A model generated the notes under the pieces. It worked only from the letters and a program-made list of their open reading frames with translations, ran no database searches and was not told the DNA's origin. Below, piece after piece: positions 1 through 10,501 of a DNA stretch of 64,000 bases. Each line of letters begins with the position of its first letter. The stretch's first letter is position 1. The translations under genes and the position numbers were made by a program. The DNA is taken from positions 46,143,695-46,207,694 of the forward strand of contig CM049316.1 in assembly GCA_026874595.1 (NCBI GenBank). Direction: 5' to 3'. This stretch comes from Sipunculus nudus. Taxonomy: Eukaryota; Annelida; Sipuncula; Golfingiida; Sipunculidae.

Positions 1-264
1 TGTGTAATGAATACCAAGAAATGTGCAAATGTATATTCTGTATATTTCATGCCATTTATTGTATTTTTGCACCATATAGAAATGTTTATATGAAATGTTT
101 AAAGTCAGTATTCGTTCTCTGCTCGGCAGGGACTCCGGCTTGGAGGACTCCAGATTTGTATATATATACGGCTGAATAAACACTTTTATATATATATACA
201 TCGCCTTGCCTCGCTTTTCACTCACGCCGGGTGACTTTGGCTCTTGCCGGGAACACCCGTTACA
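1..264 (+). repeat. 5' LTR, 3' portion only
   Basis: It matches 7658-7919 almost exactly and ends in CCCGTTACA just before the primer-binding site. It contains an AATAAA polyadenylation signal at about 174-179 downstream of TA-rich sequence. The missing 5' part should correspond to 7143-7657. Confidence 0.93.
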
Positions 265-267
265 TTT

Positions 268-284
268 TGGTGCCCCGAGTGAGG
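268..284 (+). promoter_or_regulatory. tRNA primer-binding site
   Basis: It starts with TGG three bases after the LTR end and reads TGGTGCCCCGAGTGAGG, the complement of a tRNA 3' end with CCA. The tRNA species was not assigned. Confidence 0.8.
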
Positions 285-301
285 ACCATCTCTACTGTGG
301 A

Positions 302-357
302 TCGATGTCCGTGTGTGCGTCTCGACGACTCGATGTCCGTCTGTGCGTCTCGACGAC
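302..357 (+). repeat. Two 28-bp tandem repeats in retroelement leader
   Basis: Units 302-329 and 330-357 differ at one base (GTGTGTG versus GTCTGTG). They lie 18 bp after the primer-binding site, where packaging or dimerization signals are often found. That function is inference. Confidence 0.8.
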
Positions 358-1100
358 GATATCACAGGAGATGATTATTTTCTGAACTTCCATTCCACCG
401 GTGGATATTATTTAATTGGTGTCTGTGCACAACACCATAACACAGGGCCAGAGTGGACTTTTCGCGGGCTCGCTTGGACACAGATTTTGCATGCATGCGT
501 GTTCGTCGCTTCGCTTCGCTTCAGTGCCTTGCACTGTAAACTCTGCTTCGCCATTGTGTTCTTCGCTCGTGCATTCCTGGACTATTGTCACGCTTTTCGC
601 CGTACACGGAGACTTCGTTTAAAGGGCCCAGACGAACGTCACTCTCTTTGGAGAAGATAAACGGTAATTGTTCGACATTTCCTTGTACTGCATGAACTTT
701 TCTTTTTGTATTTGCTATTGTCAGCATGGCTATGGACTTTGTGATTAATTGTGTATAATATTGTTGCATGTTTTGTAATTGAAGTGATCATTTTTTATAT
801 GTTAGCTGTAAATTATTTTTGCAGTTTATTATGGAGAATTTTATGCATGTAAAGGGTAATAGCTTTGGCCCGGTTTGAGGTTATCGTGATTGGTCACGTG
901 ATGTTCCTTTGTCTAACGCCAATTGGTCTTGTGGTCTGTGTAATGTAAACAGTAGCATTGCAACTGAATACTAACATTTGCCCTTAAACCTGCTGGTATT
1001 TGACCATTGACAGATGACTTAAGACAACATTCATCATTTCTTTATTGTCTTTAAAGATCACATTTTATCTCCTCTATTCATACATTCGCATTATAGAGAG
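358..1100 (+). other. Retroelement untranslated leader
   Basis: About 740 bp between the leader repeats and the Gag start. An ORF at 313-660 (115 codons) lacks any recognisable domain and overlaps the tandem repeats, so I treat it as chance. No other structure was seen. Confidence 0.6.
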
Positions 1101-1793
1101 ATGGAGGGTAAATCAGTTGACATAACACGGGTCGTCTCCATGCATGGACTCCCTTCTGATGTCAACGAATCTGAGATTATTGAACACTTCTCACAAATTG
1201 AAACTCCTACTCATGTTTTGTTTGTTCGAGAAGCACATACTGGTCGTTGCACTGGCCGCGGGTTTATAGTTTTTGAGACTAAAGACACTGCCAAAAAGGC
1301 CATAGATAAGATATCAGGTAGCTCTTTAGAAAGGGATTCAAGCATCAAAATCTCTCTTGAACATGCTAGGGCTTTCTCCATCACTGAGGTGTCTCATCTG
1401 ATTTCAAATAAGTTGCTCGATTCGTTAAATCCTTCTTCCTTTCAGGTACCCGAAGGTAGACATATCTCAGAGATAGTAACTAAGCTCGATTTTCTTTCAG
1501 ATTTCGAGGTAAATCAGATGTTTATGGAGTTTAAACACCGAAGGGGTGATGTTATACAGGGGCCATCTGGGGCTACTGGTTACAGTGTTATCTCTCCAAA
1601 ACTGCCCCCATTTTCAGGGAATCAAGATAAAACCGGTAGCTACGAACAATGGCGTTCCCATCTCAAATCTACGATAAAAGCTGGCGTAACACCAGAGCCT
1701 CGATTTTGTCAGCGATTCATCAGTCTGTTAGGGGGACAGCAGGAAATGTTCTTTTACATATGCCCGATGAGTCCACTCCCACAGATATACTGA
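1101..1793 (+). pseudogene. gag: Gag N-terminal part with RNA-recognition motif (frame-broken)
   Basis: The first long frame after the leader. Residues ~7-90 form an RRM: an RNP2-like strand VVSMHGLP at the start and an RNP1-like GRGFIVFE about 40 residues later, with intervening helices and a final IKISLEHAR strand. After a linker the capsid region begins (YEQWRSHLKSTIKAG). The frame loses homology-like character near position 1700, and the capsid continues in another frame (1649-2407), so this copy has a frameshift. An RRM fused to a Ty3/gypsy Gag is unusual. It may bind the element RNA in place of, or together with, the zinc knuckle. Start chosen at the ATG in GAGAGATGGAGG, the first in this frame. 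Confidence 0.85.
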
Positions 1794-2407
1794 ATAAATT
1801 TGACAGATACTTTGGTAATGTGCTCCCCACAGAGGTTCTTATACAGCAGTTTCACTCATGTAAACAAGATCCTCAAGAGGATATTGTCAACTGGAGCTGC
1901 AGGCTTACTAGACAGTTAGACCTCATAAACCAGAGAAATCCTACTCCTCATAGGGAATATGAGCGACTTCTTCGGTCTAGATTCTGGAATGGGTTGTATT
2001 CTAAGTACATTAAGGAGGCTTTAAGACACAGATATGATAATGGGGAAGAACAGGATGAACTCTTTGCAGCAGCACGAGCCTTAGAGTCAGAACTTGTACA
2101 TCACTCACATATGAGTGACAAGAAAGTTGCTTCATCCAACCAAATTTCTCAACAAGGGGTTAAAACTTTGTCTTCTGATAGCTCTGTGCTTGAGCAGATA
2201 AATAACAAACTGTCAATCCTAGAGAATCGCTTATCGAAACTTGAACGATCTCAAATGTCCAAACCAAACAAACCATCACAAACTCAGACTGAAGTTCGTA
2301 ACAGTAATACTGTCTCGGACGAAGTCTTTTGCTCTCGTTGCCTTCGTCACACCCACACTGTTGACAAATGCCATGCCAAACGAGACAAAAACGGGGAAAT
2401 CCTATAA
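1649..2407 (+). pseudogene. gag: Gag capsid and nucleocapsid zinc knuckle
   Basis: Continuation of Gag in a second frame; usable homology starts near 1700. It shows a retrotransposon capsid-like alpha-helical region (NWSCRLTRQLDLI, YERLLRSRFWNGL), then a charged, coiled-coil-like stretch (LEQINNKLSILENRLSKLER). A perfect CX2CX4HX4C knuckle follows (CSRC, then H, then C) about 14 residues before the stop. The stop at 2405-2407 lies inside the start of the pol frame. The pol frame is -1 relative to this one and open from 2365, giving a 43-nt overlap typical of programmed -1 frameshifting. The ATG at 1649 is probably not a real start. Confidence 0.85.
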
Positions 2408-4068
2408 AACTAAGAGTCGCCCGTGATCATTCGTGGGAGAACACGGGGTCAGGTTATAAAATTCCCACAACAAACGTATGTACTGATAATGTCCCTCTTG
2501 TAGGTGAAACACCGGTTGTTGACATGTTTGCAGATGGTATTAACTGCCAGGGTCTTTTAGATACAGGTTCCCAGGTCTCTACTATTGCTCAATGGTTTTA
2601 TGAAAAACACCTCAACCCGTCAGACTTAGTCCCTGTGGAGGAGATGATGGATCTCCGGCAACTGGACGGCCAGCAGGTAGAGTACTGTGGTATCATCGCT
2701 GTTGACCTTAAATTTCCTGAAATAAATTCATCTCAGACATTCTCTGTGCCAGTATTGGTAATGAAAAACACCCATTTCAATGCCAGTGTTCCATTTTTAA
2801 TTGGTACGAATGTGCTAAACTCTTGTTTAAATTTTCTTCAGACAAATGCTGGTCCAAATTTTATTCAAAGTTTACACATGCCCCAACCATGGAATATTGC
2901 ATTTAAATGTTTGACAAACAGGGAAAAGAAATCAGTGAATAAAGGAGGTTATGTATTATCCACCAAGTCTACAGTAATACCTGCCCACAGTGATGTTACT
3001 ATAAATGGTTTAACCATAGGTTGTACAACAGGCAAGACCCTTGTTATAACTGATGTGAATGTTCTCCACAGGTTACCAACTGGATTGGTTCTACTTCCTT
3101 GTGTCCAAGAGCTTGATTTGTCGGTAGGTACAAGTCACAGAATTCCAGTACAGGTCAGGAACTTAACATCACATTCCATCATTATTCCATCAAAAATGAT
3201 ACTCTGTAACATACAAGAAGCTAGCCTCGTAACCCAACTGACACAATCACCTGACCCATCTGATCAACAATTCTTGAACATGTTCAAATTTGGTCAAGAT
3301 TTGTCACAATCTGAATCTGAACAACTACAACTTCTGTTGCTTAAATGGAAACACATATTTTCCTTAAGTAATACAGATATTGGTCACACCAGTGTAGAAA
3401 AACACCGTATCGTGTTGACTAAAGATGAACCATTTAGAGAGCGATATCGTCGCATCCCTCCACAATTATATGATGAGGTAAAACAACATTTGAAAGAAAT
3501 GCTAGAGTCAAAAGTAATTAAGGAGAGCAAAAGTCCGTTTGCTAGTCCAGTAGTCCTTGTCAGAAAACCTGACGGAACTCTTCGTTTCTGTATTGATTAT
3601 AGAACCCTGAATAGCAGAACTGTTAGAGACGCTCATTCCTTGCCAAGAATCGATGAAACCTTAGATTCTTTGATTGGCGCTCGTTACTTTTCCTCTCTAG
3701 ATTTGAAGTCTGGTTACTGGCAGGTTGAGTTAGCCGAAGAAGTTAAAGATAAAACAGCTTTTACAGTAGGTCCTCTCGGTTTTTATCAATGGGAAACCAT
3801 GCCATTCGGCTTGGTGAACGCCCCTGCCTGCTTCCAAAGACTGATGCAGAAGACTATGGGTGATCTCCATTTAAAAGAATGTCTTCTCTATCTTGACGAT
3901 ATAATCGTATTCTCTACCTCCTTTGAAGAACACCTAAAACGCTTGAATAACATCTTTCAGCGTCTGTATGACGCAGGCCTAAAACTAAAACCTTCAAAGT
4001 GCCAGCTGATGCAAGATAAAGTAAAAATACCTAGGACATATAGTCTCAAAAGAAGGTATACATACTGA
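2365..4068 (+). pseudogene. pol: Pol: aspartic protease and reverse transcriptase
   Basis: The frame is -1 relative to the Gag end. The protease active site LLDTGS lies near 2550-2570. The RT region follows: SPFASPVVLVRKPDG, the FCIDYRTLN block, SSLDLKSGYWQ, PFGLVNAPACFQ, and the catalytic YLDD at about 3889-3900. Together these are diagnostic of Ty3/gypsy RT. The frame ends prematurely at 4068. The true reading moves to another frame within an A-run at 4023-4027, so the RT thumb and connection are split. Confidence 0.95.
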
Positions 4069-5242
4069 CCAGAGTAAAATCAGCGCTCTTAAAGAATGGC
4101 CTATACCTAAGTGTGTCAGTGATGTACGCAGTTTCTTGGGCTTTGCGAGTTTCTATCGTAGATTTGTCCCTGGATTTGCTAAAATCGCAAAACCATTACA
4201 TGACTTACTGAAAGGCCACCATATTCAGAATCAAACAAAAACCATTAATCGTACCAGAAAGAAAGTTCCATCTCAAACAATCTTTAACTGGTCAAATAAC
4301 CACCAACTAGCATTTGATCAATTAATAGGACTACTATCTTCTGCTCCTGTACTAGCGTTTGCAGATTTCTCTCGTCCGTTTATTGTTCATACTGATGCAA
4401 GTTTTGATGGGATCGCTGGTATTCTGTACCAAGATCAAGATGGCCAGAAAAGACCAATAGCTTATGCGAGCCGAAGCCTAACACCATCAGAGTCTCGGTA
4501 CCCTATTCATAAGTTAGAGTTCTTAGCTTTAAAGTGGTGTGTAACCGATAAATTTAAAGAATATCTGTATGGATCACGGTTCACAGTGTTCACTGATAGC
4601 AATCCTCTAACTTACATAATGTCCTCCGCAAAATTAGATGCAACAGGTCAAAGATGGGTATCTGAATTGGCTAATTACGACTTTAATATTCAATATAAAG
4701 CCGGCAAGCATAACATCGACGCCGATGCACTTTCGAGAATCCCTCGGCTTCTAGCAGAAAAGAAAAACCACAATCAATGTATTACCAATGATGTAGTAAA
4801 AGCTGTTTGTCAATCAGTGACCATACCATCACCTGTAATATGTAGTCTTTCTCGTGACCAATCCAAAGCTGTTCCATCCACGGATCCTGTCAATTTGCTC
4901 GGACAAACACGATTAAACGTAGCAAAGGAACAACTTCTGGATTCGAATCTGACCCCATTCATTGTCCATTTCAGAGACGGTAAGGTCATAAACAAGAAAG
5001 ACTTGACTAATCCTGATCAAATAATTCTTTTCAGGTGTATAGATAGCCTTGTGCTGCGGGATGACATACTCTATCGTAAACGAACACTGAACGGCAAAAT
5101 TCAGTATCAAATGGTAATACCTAGCAGTTTGCGACAAGTCGCTTTGTCTGGTATTCATGACGATGTTGGGCATCTAGGTCGTAATCGGTCTGTCCATCTA
5201 GCCCATGACCGATTTTACTGGCCAAAAAGTCTAAAGACATAG
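4025..5242 (+). pseudogene. pol: Pol: RT thumb, RNase H and integrase zinc-binding N-terminus
   Basis: It continues RT in a second frame (SFLGFASFYRRFVPGF tether). RNase H follows with catalytic acidic positions in IVHTDASFDG, HKLEFLALKW and VFTDSNPL, then the Ty3-type end of the domain (KHNIDADALSRIP). The C-terminal part is the start of integrase, with the histidine half of the HHCC zinc site (HDDVGHLGRNRSVHLAHDRFYW). It stops at 5242. The matching CxxC (CPRC at 5260-5271) is in another frame, so there is a break near 5225 after an A-run. Confidence 0.93.
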
Positions 5243-5733
5243 AATCATACATTAAGAATTGTCCACGCTGTATAAGGCGGAAGTCCCCTCCAGCAAAAGC
5301 TCCTTTAGTACCTATAACATCCACACAACCAATGGAGATCCTATGTGTCGATTATCTTAGCCTTGAGCCAACTACAGGTTGAATTGAAAATATTCTGGTC
5401 ATGACCGATAATTTCACACGCTACGCTATGGCAGTCCCTTGTCGCAATACTACGGCAAAGACTACAGCTAAAATACTATTTGACACATTTGTCCAACATT
5501 ATGGCTTTCCAGCCCGCATCCACAGTGATCAGGGCAGACAATTTGAATCTAAAATCATCAAAGAACTATGCAGACTAGCTGGTATCCATAAATCACGATG
5601 TACACCGTACCATCCAATGGGGAATGGGCAAACCGAAAGGTTTAACCGTAGTTTAATCAGTATGTTGGGTACTCTTGAGGAAGAGAAAAAGAAAAACTGG
5701 AAAGAATACGTCAGTGCTTTAACTCATGCCTAA
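5229..5733 (+). pseudogene. pol: Pol: integrase catalytic core, with internal stop
   Basis: Contains the CxxC of the zinc finger, then the DDE core. The first Asp is in LCVDYLSLEP, the second in HSDQGRQFES, and the Glu in GNGQTERFNRSL. An in-frame TGA at 5380-5382 lies shortly after the first Asp. The open frame from the ATG at 5401 therefore covers only the later core. The frame is lost again near 5731, where homology moves to the frame of 5778-6311. Confidence 0.92.
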
Positions 5734-6311
5734 ATTGTACGAAAAATGATGCAACCGGTTATACACCTTTCTGTATAATGTTCGGTCGACATCCACGCCT
5801 CCCTATTGATCTAGTACTTGGGACCAACAACAATCCTAACCATCAAAATTACAACACATATGTTTCCGATCTAAAAGACCAACTTTCTTCTTCCTATGAT
5901 ATTGCTCAACGTGTCTCTTTATCATCCAGTTATCACCACAAACGATTGTATGATAAACGTGCTCGCAATGCGGTGCTGGGTATTGGTGATCACGTCTTAG
6001 TACGAAAGGTAGGGATCATTGGGAAACAGAAACTGGTCGATAAATGGGAAAAGCAGGTGTATGAGGTATTGGAACAACCCAATAAGGATATTCCAGTATA
6101 TGTTGTTTGCCCCTTGGGTGATAAAAAGCGTACTCGCACTCTGCATCGCAGTCTGATCCTTCCATATACAGGATTGCCCGTCGACCCTACACAAAAACCA
6201 GTTTCCACAACACACAAACCAATTATTACATCATCAGTGTCAGGGTCGGAAGACTCATCAACAGATGACGACCCCATTTTTACTATAACTCCAATAATCG
6301 TCCCCACATGA
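5732..6311 (+). pseudogene. pol: Pol: integrase C-terminal domain
   Basis: Contains MFGRHPRLPIDLVLG, characteristic of the integrase core-to-C-terminal transition. A small SH3-like C-terminal domain follows (GDHVLVRKVGIIGKQKLVDKWE), then the conserved end TRTLHRSLILPY. The tail is Ser/Thr-rich and acidic. No chromodomain was seen. The stop overlaps the next ORF by ATGA at 6308-6311. Confidence 0.9.
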
Positions 6312-6598
6312 GTAGTTCTGAGGATGTGAGCGAGTTGCATTTAAAACTTGAATTATCGGTTGATACAGATGATGATGCAATTGCGTCTGATCACTCTAAT
6401 ACATTCCTGATAAATGGTTCTACTGATGATTGCAATGCAAATGTTGATACCATAAATACTACAGGTCTTGATGATGACGTCACTGGTGTGTTGAACGATG
6501 ACGCCAAAGGTGATAATGACAATATATCACCACTACACGATGACCATGACGTCATCTCAAGTCATGATCATAATAATGATGGTAATAGCGCCCACTAG
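6308..6598 (+). CDS. Short Asp-rich ORF after pol, unknown function
   Basis: 96 codons, very rich in Asp, Asn, Ser and His. No signal peptide, transmembrane segment or envelope-like feature. Its ATG overlaps the pol stop (ATGA). It could be an acidic pol tail shifted by another break, or a small extra ORF. I do not recognise it. Confidence 0.4.
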   Translation: MSSSEDVSELHLKLELSVDTDDDAIASDHSNTFLINGSTDDCNANVDTINTTGLDDDVTGVLNDDAKGDNDNISPLHDDHDVISSHDHNNDGNSAH

Positions 6599-7128
6599 CT
6601 CATCAGAGTGGGGATCCGGATGTTAATCCAGTACGTAGATCTACCCGAGAACGACGTATGCCAGAACGTTTTGGGGACTATGTGCTTAACGGGTGATAAT
6701 ATTTTTAAACAAGTGCATGTGTTAACATAAGTATGTTTAGGATAAGTTCCTTGCGTAAGCCACATGACTCGTTCTGAGATTTGACGAGTCAGTGATATCA
6801 TTATACGATTGTTTTTTTTTTTTTTGCGTATGCTGACTTTCTCCACTGCCACCAGTTTCTGGGTTTTTCACTTTCATATATGTATACCTCATGTCAACAT
6901 AATATTCCAATATAAACATCTATCCGAAATCCTACTAGAGGCCGTCCACTGCTAATGCTGTCATGCGCGACCTATCATTCTTTGCAGTTAGTGTCGGGAC
7001 GCCACTTCTCTACTGGGGGGAGCGTTTGGTATATGGTGTGGATGATGTGCTGTTGGTATGGTGTGGTGGATCTGATATAATTTTTACTAACTTTTCTCGT
7101 ACATTAATGTCGGGTCGACATTTTTTTC
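6599..7128 (+). other. Noncoding 3' region of the retroelement
   Basis: No convincing ORF; contains a T-run near 6810. It leads into the polypurine tract. Confidence 0.6.
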
Positions 7129-7142
7129 AAGAAGGGGGAGGA
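7129..7142 (+). promoter_or_regulatory. Polypurine tract
   Basis: AAGAAGGGGGAGGA ends directly at the 3' LTR start TGTAACGG, as expected for the plus-strand primer. Confidence 0.88.
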
Positions 7143-7915
7143 TGTAACGGCTCCGATAACACGTATTATATTATCAGGTATAACTGAATTGCCTGGCAGG
7201 TATCATATCATCAGCTTGGCCTAACTGGTCAATGAATTACCCCGCAGTTGCCTTGGTTGCCTTGTTTGCTTGGTTCCTCATTACTCAACCGGTTTTCCGT
7301 TGTTCCTATTGTTTTCATTCGGACAATGACACGGACCGCGACGCGAACCCTGCCAAGCCTCAGTCTCGTGACATAGAGAACTTGTCAGTATTCGTTCTCT
7401 GCTTGGCAGGTAAGGACCGTTTTTACTAAACTATTAAACTGCGATAAACTCTATCATTTAGCCAATTCATTACTTTCAGTATATCACGTACGTACTATCA
7501 TGTAAACTGTATATTCCATATTCTAATTTCACACGTTACTGGTAAATTCATACTGATGTACGCATGGATATTTGTGTTCATGGTAATATGCAACGATATC
7601 TTAAAATGTGGTTCCTAAATATATAGGCTCATTTGTATAATATGTAATGTGTTTTCTTGTGTAATGAATACCAAGAAATGTGCAAATGTATATTCTGTAT
7701 ATTTCATGCCATTTATTGTATTTTTGCACCATATAGAAATGTTTATATGAAATGTTTAAAGTCAGTATTCGTTCTCTGCTTGGCAGGGACTCCGGCTTGG
7801 AGGACTCCAGATTTGTATATATATACGGCTGAATAAACACTTTTATATATATACATCGCCTTGCCTCGCTTTTCACTCACGCCGGGTGACTTTGGCTCTT
7901 GCCGGGAACACCCGT

Positions 7916-7919
<4 letters not shown>
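7143..7919 (+). repeat. 3' LTR, 777 bp
   Basis: Bounded by TGTAACG at the left and CGTTACA at the right, a TG...CA pair with 7-bp inverted ends. AATAAA lies at 7832-7837. A 27-bp sequence occurs twice inside it (7384-7410 and 7761-7787). Its 262 terminal bases match the start of the window. Confidence 0.93.
7384..7787 (+). repeat. 27-bp direct repeats inside LTR with splice-site-like ends
   Basis: Copies at 7384-7410 and 7761-7787 are identical. The first is followed by TAAGGA, giving a donor-like CAG/GTAAGG. The second is preceded by pyrimidine-rich sequence and reads as an acceptor-like GGCAG/GG. Splicing between them would remove 377 bp. Confidence 0.7.

Positions 7920-7981
<62 letters not shown>
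7920..7981. repeat. (TA)n microsatellite
   Basis: About 60 bp of pure TA beginning at the base after the 3' LTR end. Confidence 0.97.
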
Positions 7982-7983
<2 letters not shown>

Positions 7984-8400
7984 GTATTTCCTTGATCAGA
8001 CGCCGGGCCTTAAATAGTCGCCTGCCTTGTTTAGTCGCCGGGGTAAAACAGTGTCCCAGAAAAATAAACGCCGGCCTTAAATAGACGCCGGTCTTGTTCA
8101 CAGGCCTGGTGTCAGAGTAGTTTCCATGTTTGTCGCCAGATGTCTTATCCCTTCACTATAATTGGTGTATTTACCAGTCAAATTGACCAAAGATTGTTGT
8201 ATGAATTTCGATTTGTGTTTTATTGATATTTAATTCTCCTGTAAATATGTTTTTATCTTACGTGAATGCCTGTTTCAATGCACGAGGGACACCAAATATT
8301 CCCGATCCGTCCTTATGATTAAAGCCAATCACCGATCCTAATAAACGCTCCACAAATACGTCAGCAGTGAGAAGCTAACACTTAACCATATATATATATG
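7982..8400. repeat. GCCGG/CTTAAATAG repeat remnant and AT palindrome
   Basis: Short imperfect repeats such as GCCGGGCCTTAAATAG and GCCGGCCTTAAATAGA recur between 8000 and 8095. They look like a worn MITE or SINE. A perfect palindrome ACCATATATATATATGGT lies at about 8385-8402. No gene. Confidence 0.45.
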
Positions 8401-9528
8401 GTACCACTAGCTCATCAACAAGAACTATTAAAAAATTAGGTAAAGCTGTTTACCTAATATGCCTAACCTGATCAGCAAAAATAATATGAAAGTCCTTAAT
8501 ACTATAACAAAGCTGCAAATGTACCTCTGAAACAATGTAACCGCCGGAACAAAGATGAATGCCCTATGAAAGTCCAGTGACAGTCGAGATGCATTGTCTA
8601 TAAGGCAACAGAACAGACAACGACGAGATATAATACATAGGATGTACTGAACGGGATTTTAAGACCAGATATAACAACTATAAACAATCCTTTCTCTCCA
8701 GACCCCCCCCCCAAAAAAAAAAAAAAAAACAAAAAAAACTTAGTTTTCCAAATTCATCTGGACCCTTAAAGACATTATTATCAATTGCAAGCTTTGCTAG
8801 GAAATCCGATCAATGCATCAACTTACTTCTCTGGGACAAGAAAGTGTGATCTTTGTGTGTTTAAAAGCTACTTAAAGCAACTGCCTCCCCTGGGTCATTG
8901 TTGAATTCTAGAGCTGAAATTCTCTCCAAGTGCCGTCATCAAAACAAATTCACTTTGAAATGTTACAAAACTTAGCATACAAATATTCAACGTACTCGCT
9001 CACTCATCTCGCTATGAGGATCCGCTCGGCAGACTTACCTGTTAGCAGGGAGCTGCTCTATCACTGTAATGAAGTGATGAGGGATATGCCGTAGCCACTA
9101 TCTCATGGTGAGTTTGTCGACTCATCATGGGATGAGTGTAATATATTAACCTTTGTGTATAAAACTGTCACGTTCACTGAAATCGGACCCTGTTGAAAAA
9201 AAGCATACTGTGTTGAATAGGCATCCTGTTAAAATACATTAGAAAAAAATATAAAATAAATAATTAACCTCTGTCCCCTGTTATGTTCCAGCATCACACG
9301 TGTTCCCCAACTAATCCTATTGTGCCCCCCCCCCGCCCCGAGGACGATAGGATCAATGCCCGTCATTCACTTGCTCCCCTCGATACGAACAAAGCATAAT
9401 CTTGTAATCTCGCATAGCCTTAGCTTTTCAAACCATGCCGTTAGCTTCCTTTTAACAACCATATGCTGAGGATCGGGTCTCATCCCGTGAAACAGCTGTA
9501 GTGAATTTACAGTGTTGTTTTTTCATCG
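8401..9528. other. Intergenic, no gene; holds first copy of a direct repeat
   Basis: No supported ORF. Poly-C/poly-A tract at 8701-8740. 8680-8835 is similar to 9714-9848 (ACAATCCTTTC, then TCTGGACCC, then GCTTTGCTAGGAAAT), an imperfect direct repeat about 1 kb apart. Confidence 0.6.

Positions 9529-9584
<56 letters not shown>
9529..9584. repeat. (AT)n microsatellite
   Basis: About 55 bp of AT dinucleotides immediately next to a palindromic repeat head (9585-9609). Confidence 0.96.
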
Positions 9585-9587
<3 letters not shown>

Positions 9588-9713
9588 ATGGGTCATGACG
9601 CTCAGCTGACAAGCATCAGATAATGGCTTAATTTTTACAACCGTTGTCTTATTGAGAAGAAGATGATTGCAACTGTTGTGAAAATTATGGGGAGGGGCAG
9701 GAAGTATCACAAA

Positions 9714-9848
9714 ACCACAAACAATCCTTTCGCACCAGATTCCATAAGAAAACACTAAGTTTTCCGAATACATCTGGACCCTAAAAGACATGAATATCAA
9801 TTACGAGCTTTGCTAGGAAATCTCGGTCGGGGCATCAACTTACTACTC
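9714..9848 (+). repeat. Second copy of the 8680-8835 direct repeat
   Basis: Shares AAACAATCCTTTC, CATCTGGACCC and GAGCTTTGCTAGGAAATC with 8680-8835 in the same order and orientation. The 1-kb unit between them includes a microsatellite and a repeat head. Confidence 0.75.
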
Positions 9849-10501
9849 TTTGCAAATGTATTTGAATATGAATATGAATATTTACTCCATAATTTCATGT
9901 ATAAGAATAGGAATACAGGCAAAAATGAAAGTATTAGAATATGAATGCGAATACTTTTAAAATGTATTCATGAATGCACTCATGAATATATTCTATAATA
10001 GTATTTTAATAATCATTTATTTCAGTTATATTTTTTAAAAATAATCATATGGTTATGTTATTGTTTTTAATTTAAATTATATTTGGCAAAATATTTGTTA
10101 TTAAATTAAAAAAAAATAGTTAAAGTCGTACATTATATATGCTAGTGCTACTCTTGGGTAGGGATAACCTGTAATTATTAAATAACAGTTAAATCATTTG
10201 TAAAAAGCATAATTAAGAAGACTGATTATTTTTCATATACTTCTATTGCAATGTAGATAAAGTTATATTGCCAAGTCAAAACCTGTGTGACAATAGCACT
10301 TCATTTGTAAATAATATAAATGACATCAATCCTCTTCCGTTTCCAAAGATACTATCAAAATCTTACATAAGCTAAACACCAACAACTCATAATACAGTTT
10401 ATATTCATTGTTTATATTTAAACCAGCATGTGCCTCATTTCTAAATCATATTTTAGATCATATATAACAGCTGAGCGCCGTGACCCATGGGTCCCTTGTT
10501 T
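9849..10501 (-). mobile_element. Palindrome-headed repeat, inverted copy of 46713-47245
   Basis: Read on the minus strand, it begins at 10501 with ACAAGGGACCCATGGGTCAC and GCGCTCAGCTG. It continues through ATTATGAGTTGTTGGTG-like AT-rich sequence to a GAATATGAATATGAATA tract at 9850. The same order of landmarks occurs on the plus strand at 46713-47245. No coding capacity, so non-autonomous. Confidence 0.82.

Larger units (their letters stand above)
1..7919 (+). mobile_element. Ty3/gypsy LTR retrotransposon, 5' LTR truncated by window edge
   Basis: Order of parts: 5' LTR end (1-264), primer-binding site (268-284), leader, Gag with RRM, capsid and zinc knuckle, then protease, reverse transcriptase, RNase H, integrase, a short Asp-rich ORF, polypurine tract (7129-7142) and 3' LTR (7143-7919). 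RT before RNase H before integrase is the Ty3/gypsy order. The visible LTR parts differ by one substitution (position 124) and a 2-bp TA-repeat length change over about 262 bp, which implies a recent insertion. The coding region nevertheless has frame breaks near 1700, 4025, 5225 and 5731 and an in-frame TGA at 5380. The target duplication cannot be checked because the left flank is outside the window and the right flank is a TA microsatellite. Confidence 0.95.

Noticed and set aside
313-660. 115-codon ORF in the retroelement leader
   Set aside because: Overlaps tandem leader repeats, has no domain, and lies in the region expected to be untranslated.
6308-6598. Envelope gene of a retrovirus-like element
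   Set aside because: The ORF is Asp-rich with no signal peptide or membrane segment, so it is not an envelope.
7877-8101. Tyr/Ile repeat ORFs through TA microsatellites (also 9507-9800, 38748-39002)
   Set aside because: Translation of dinucleotide repeats.
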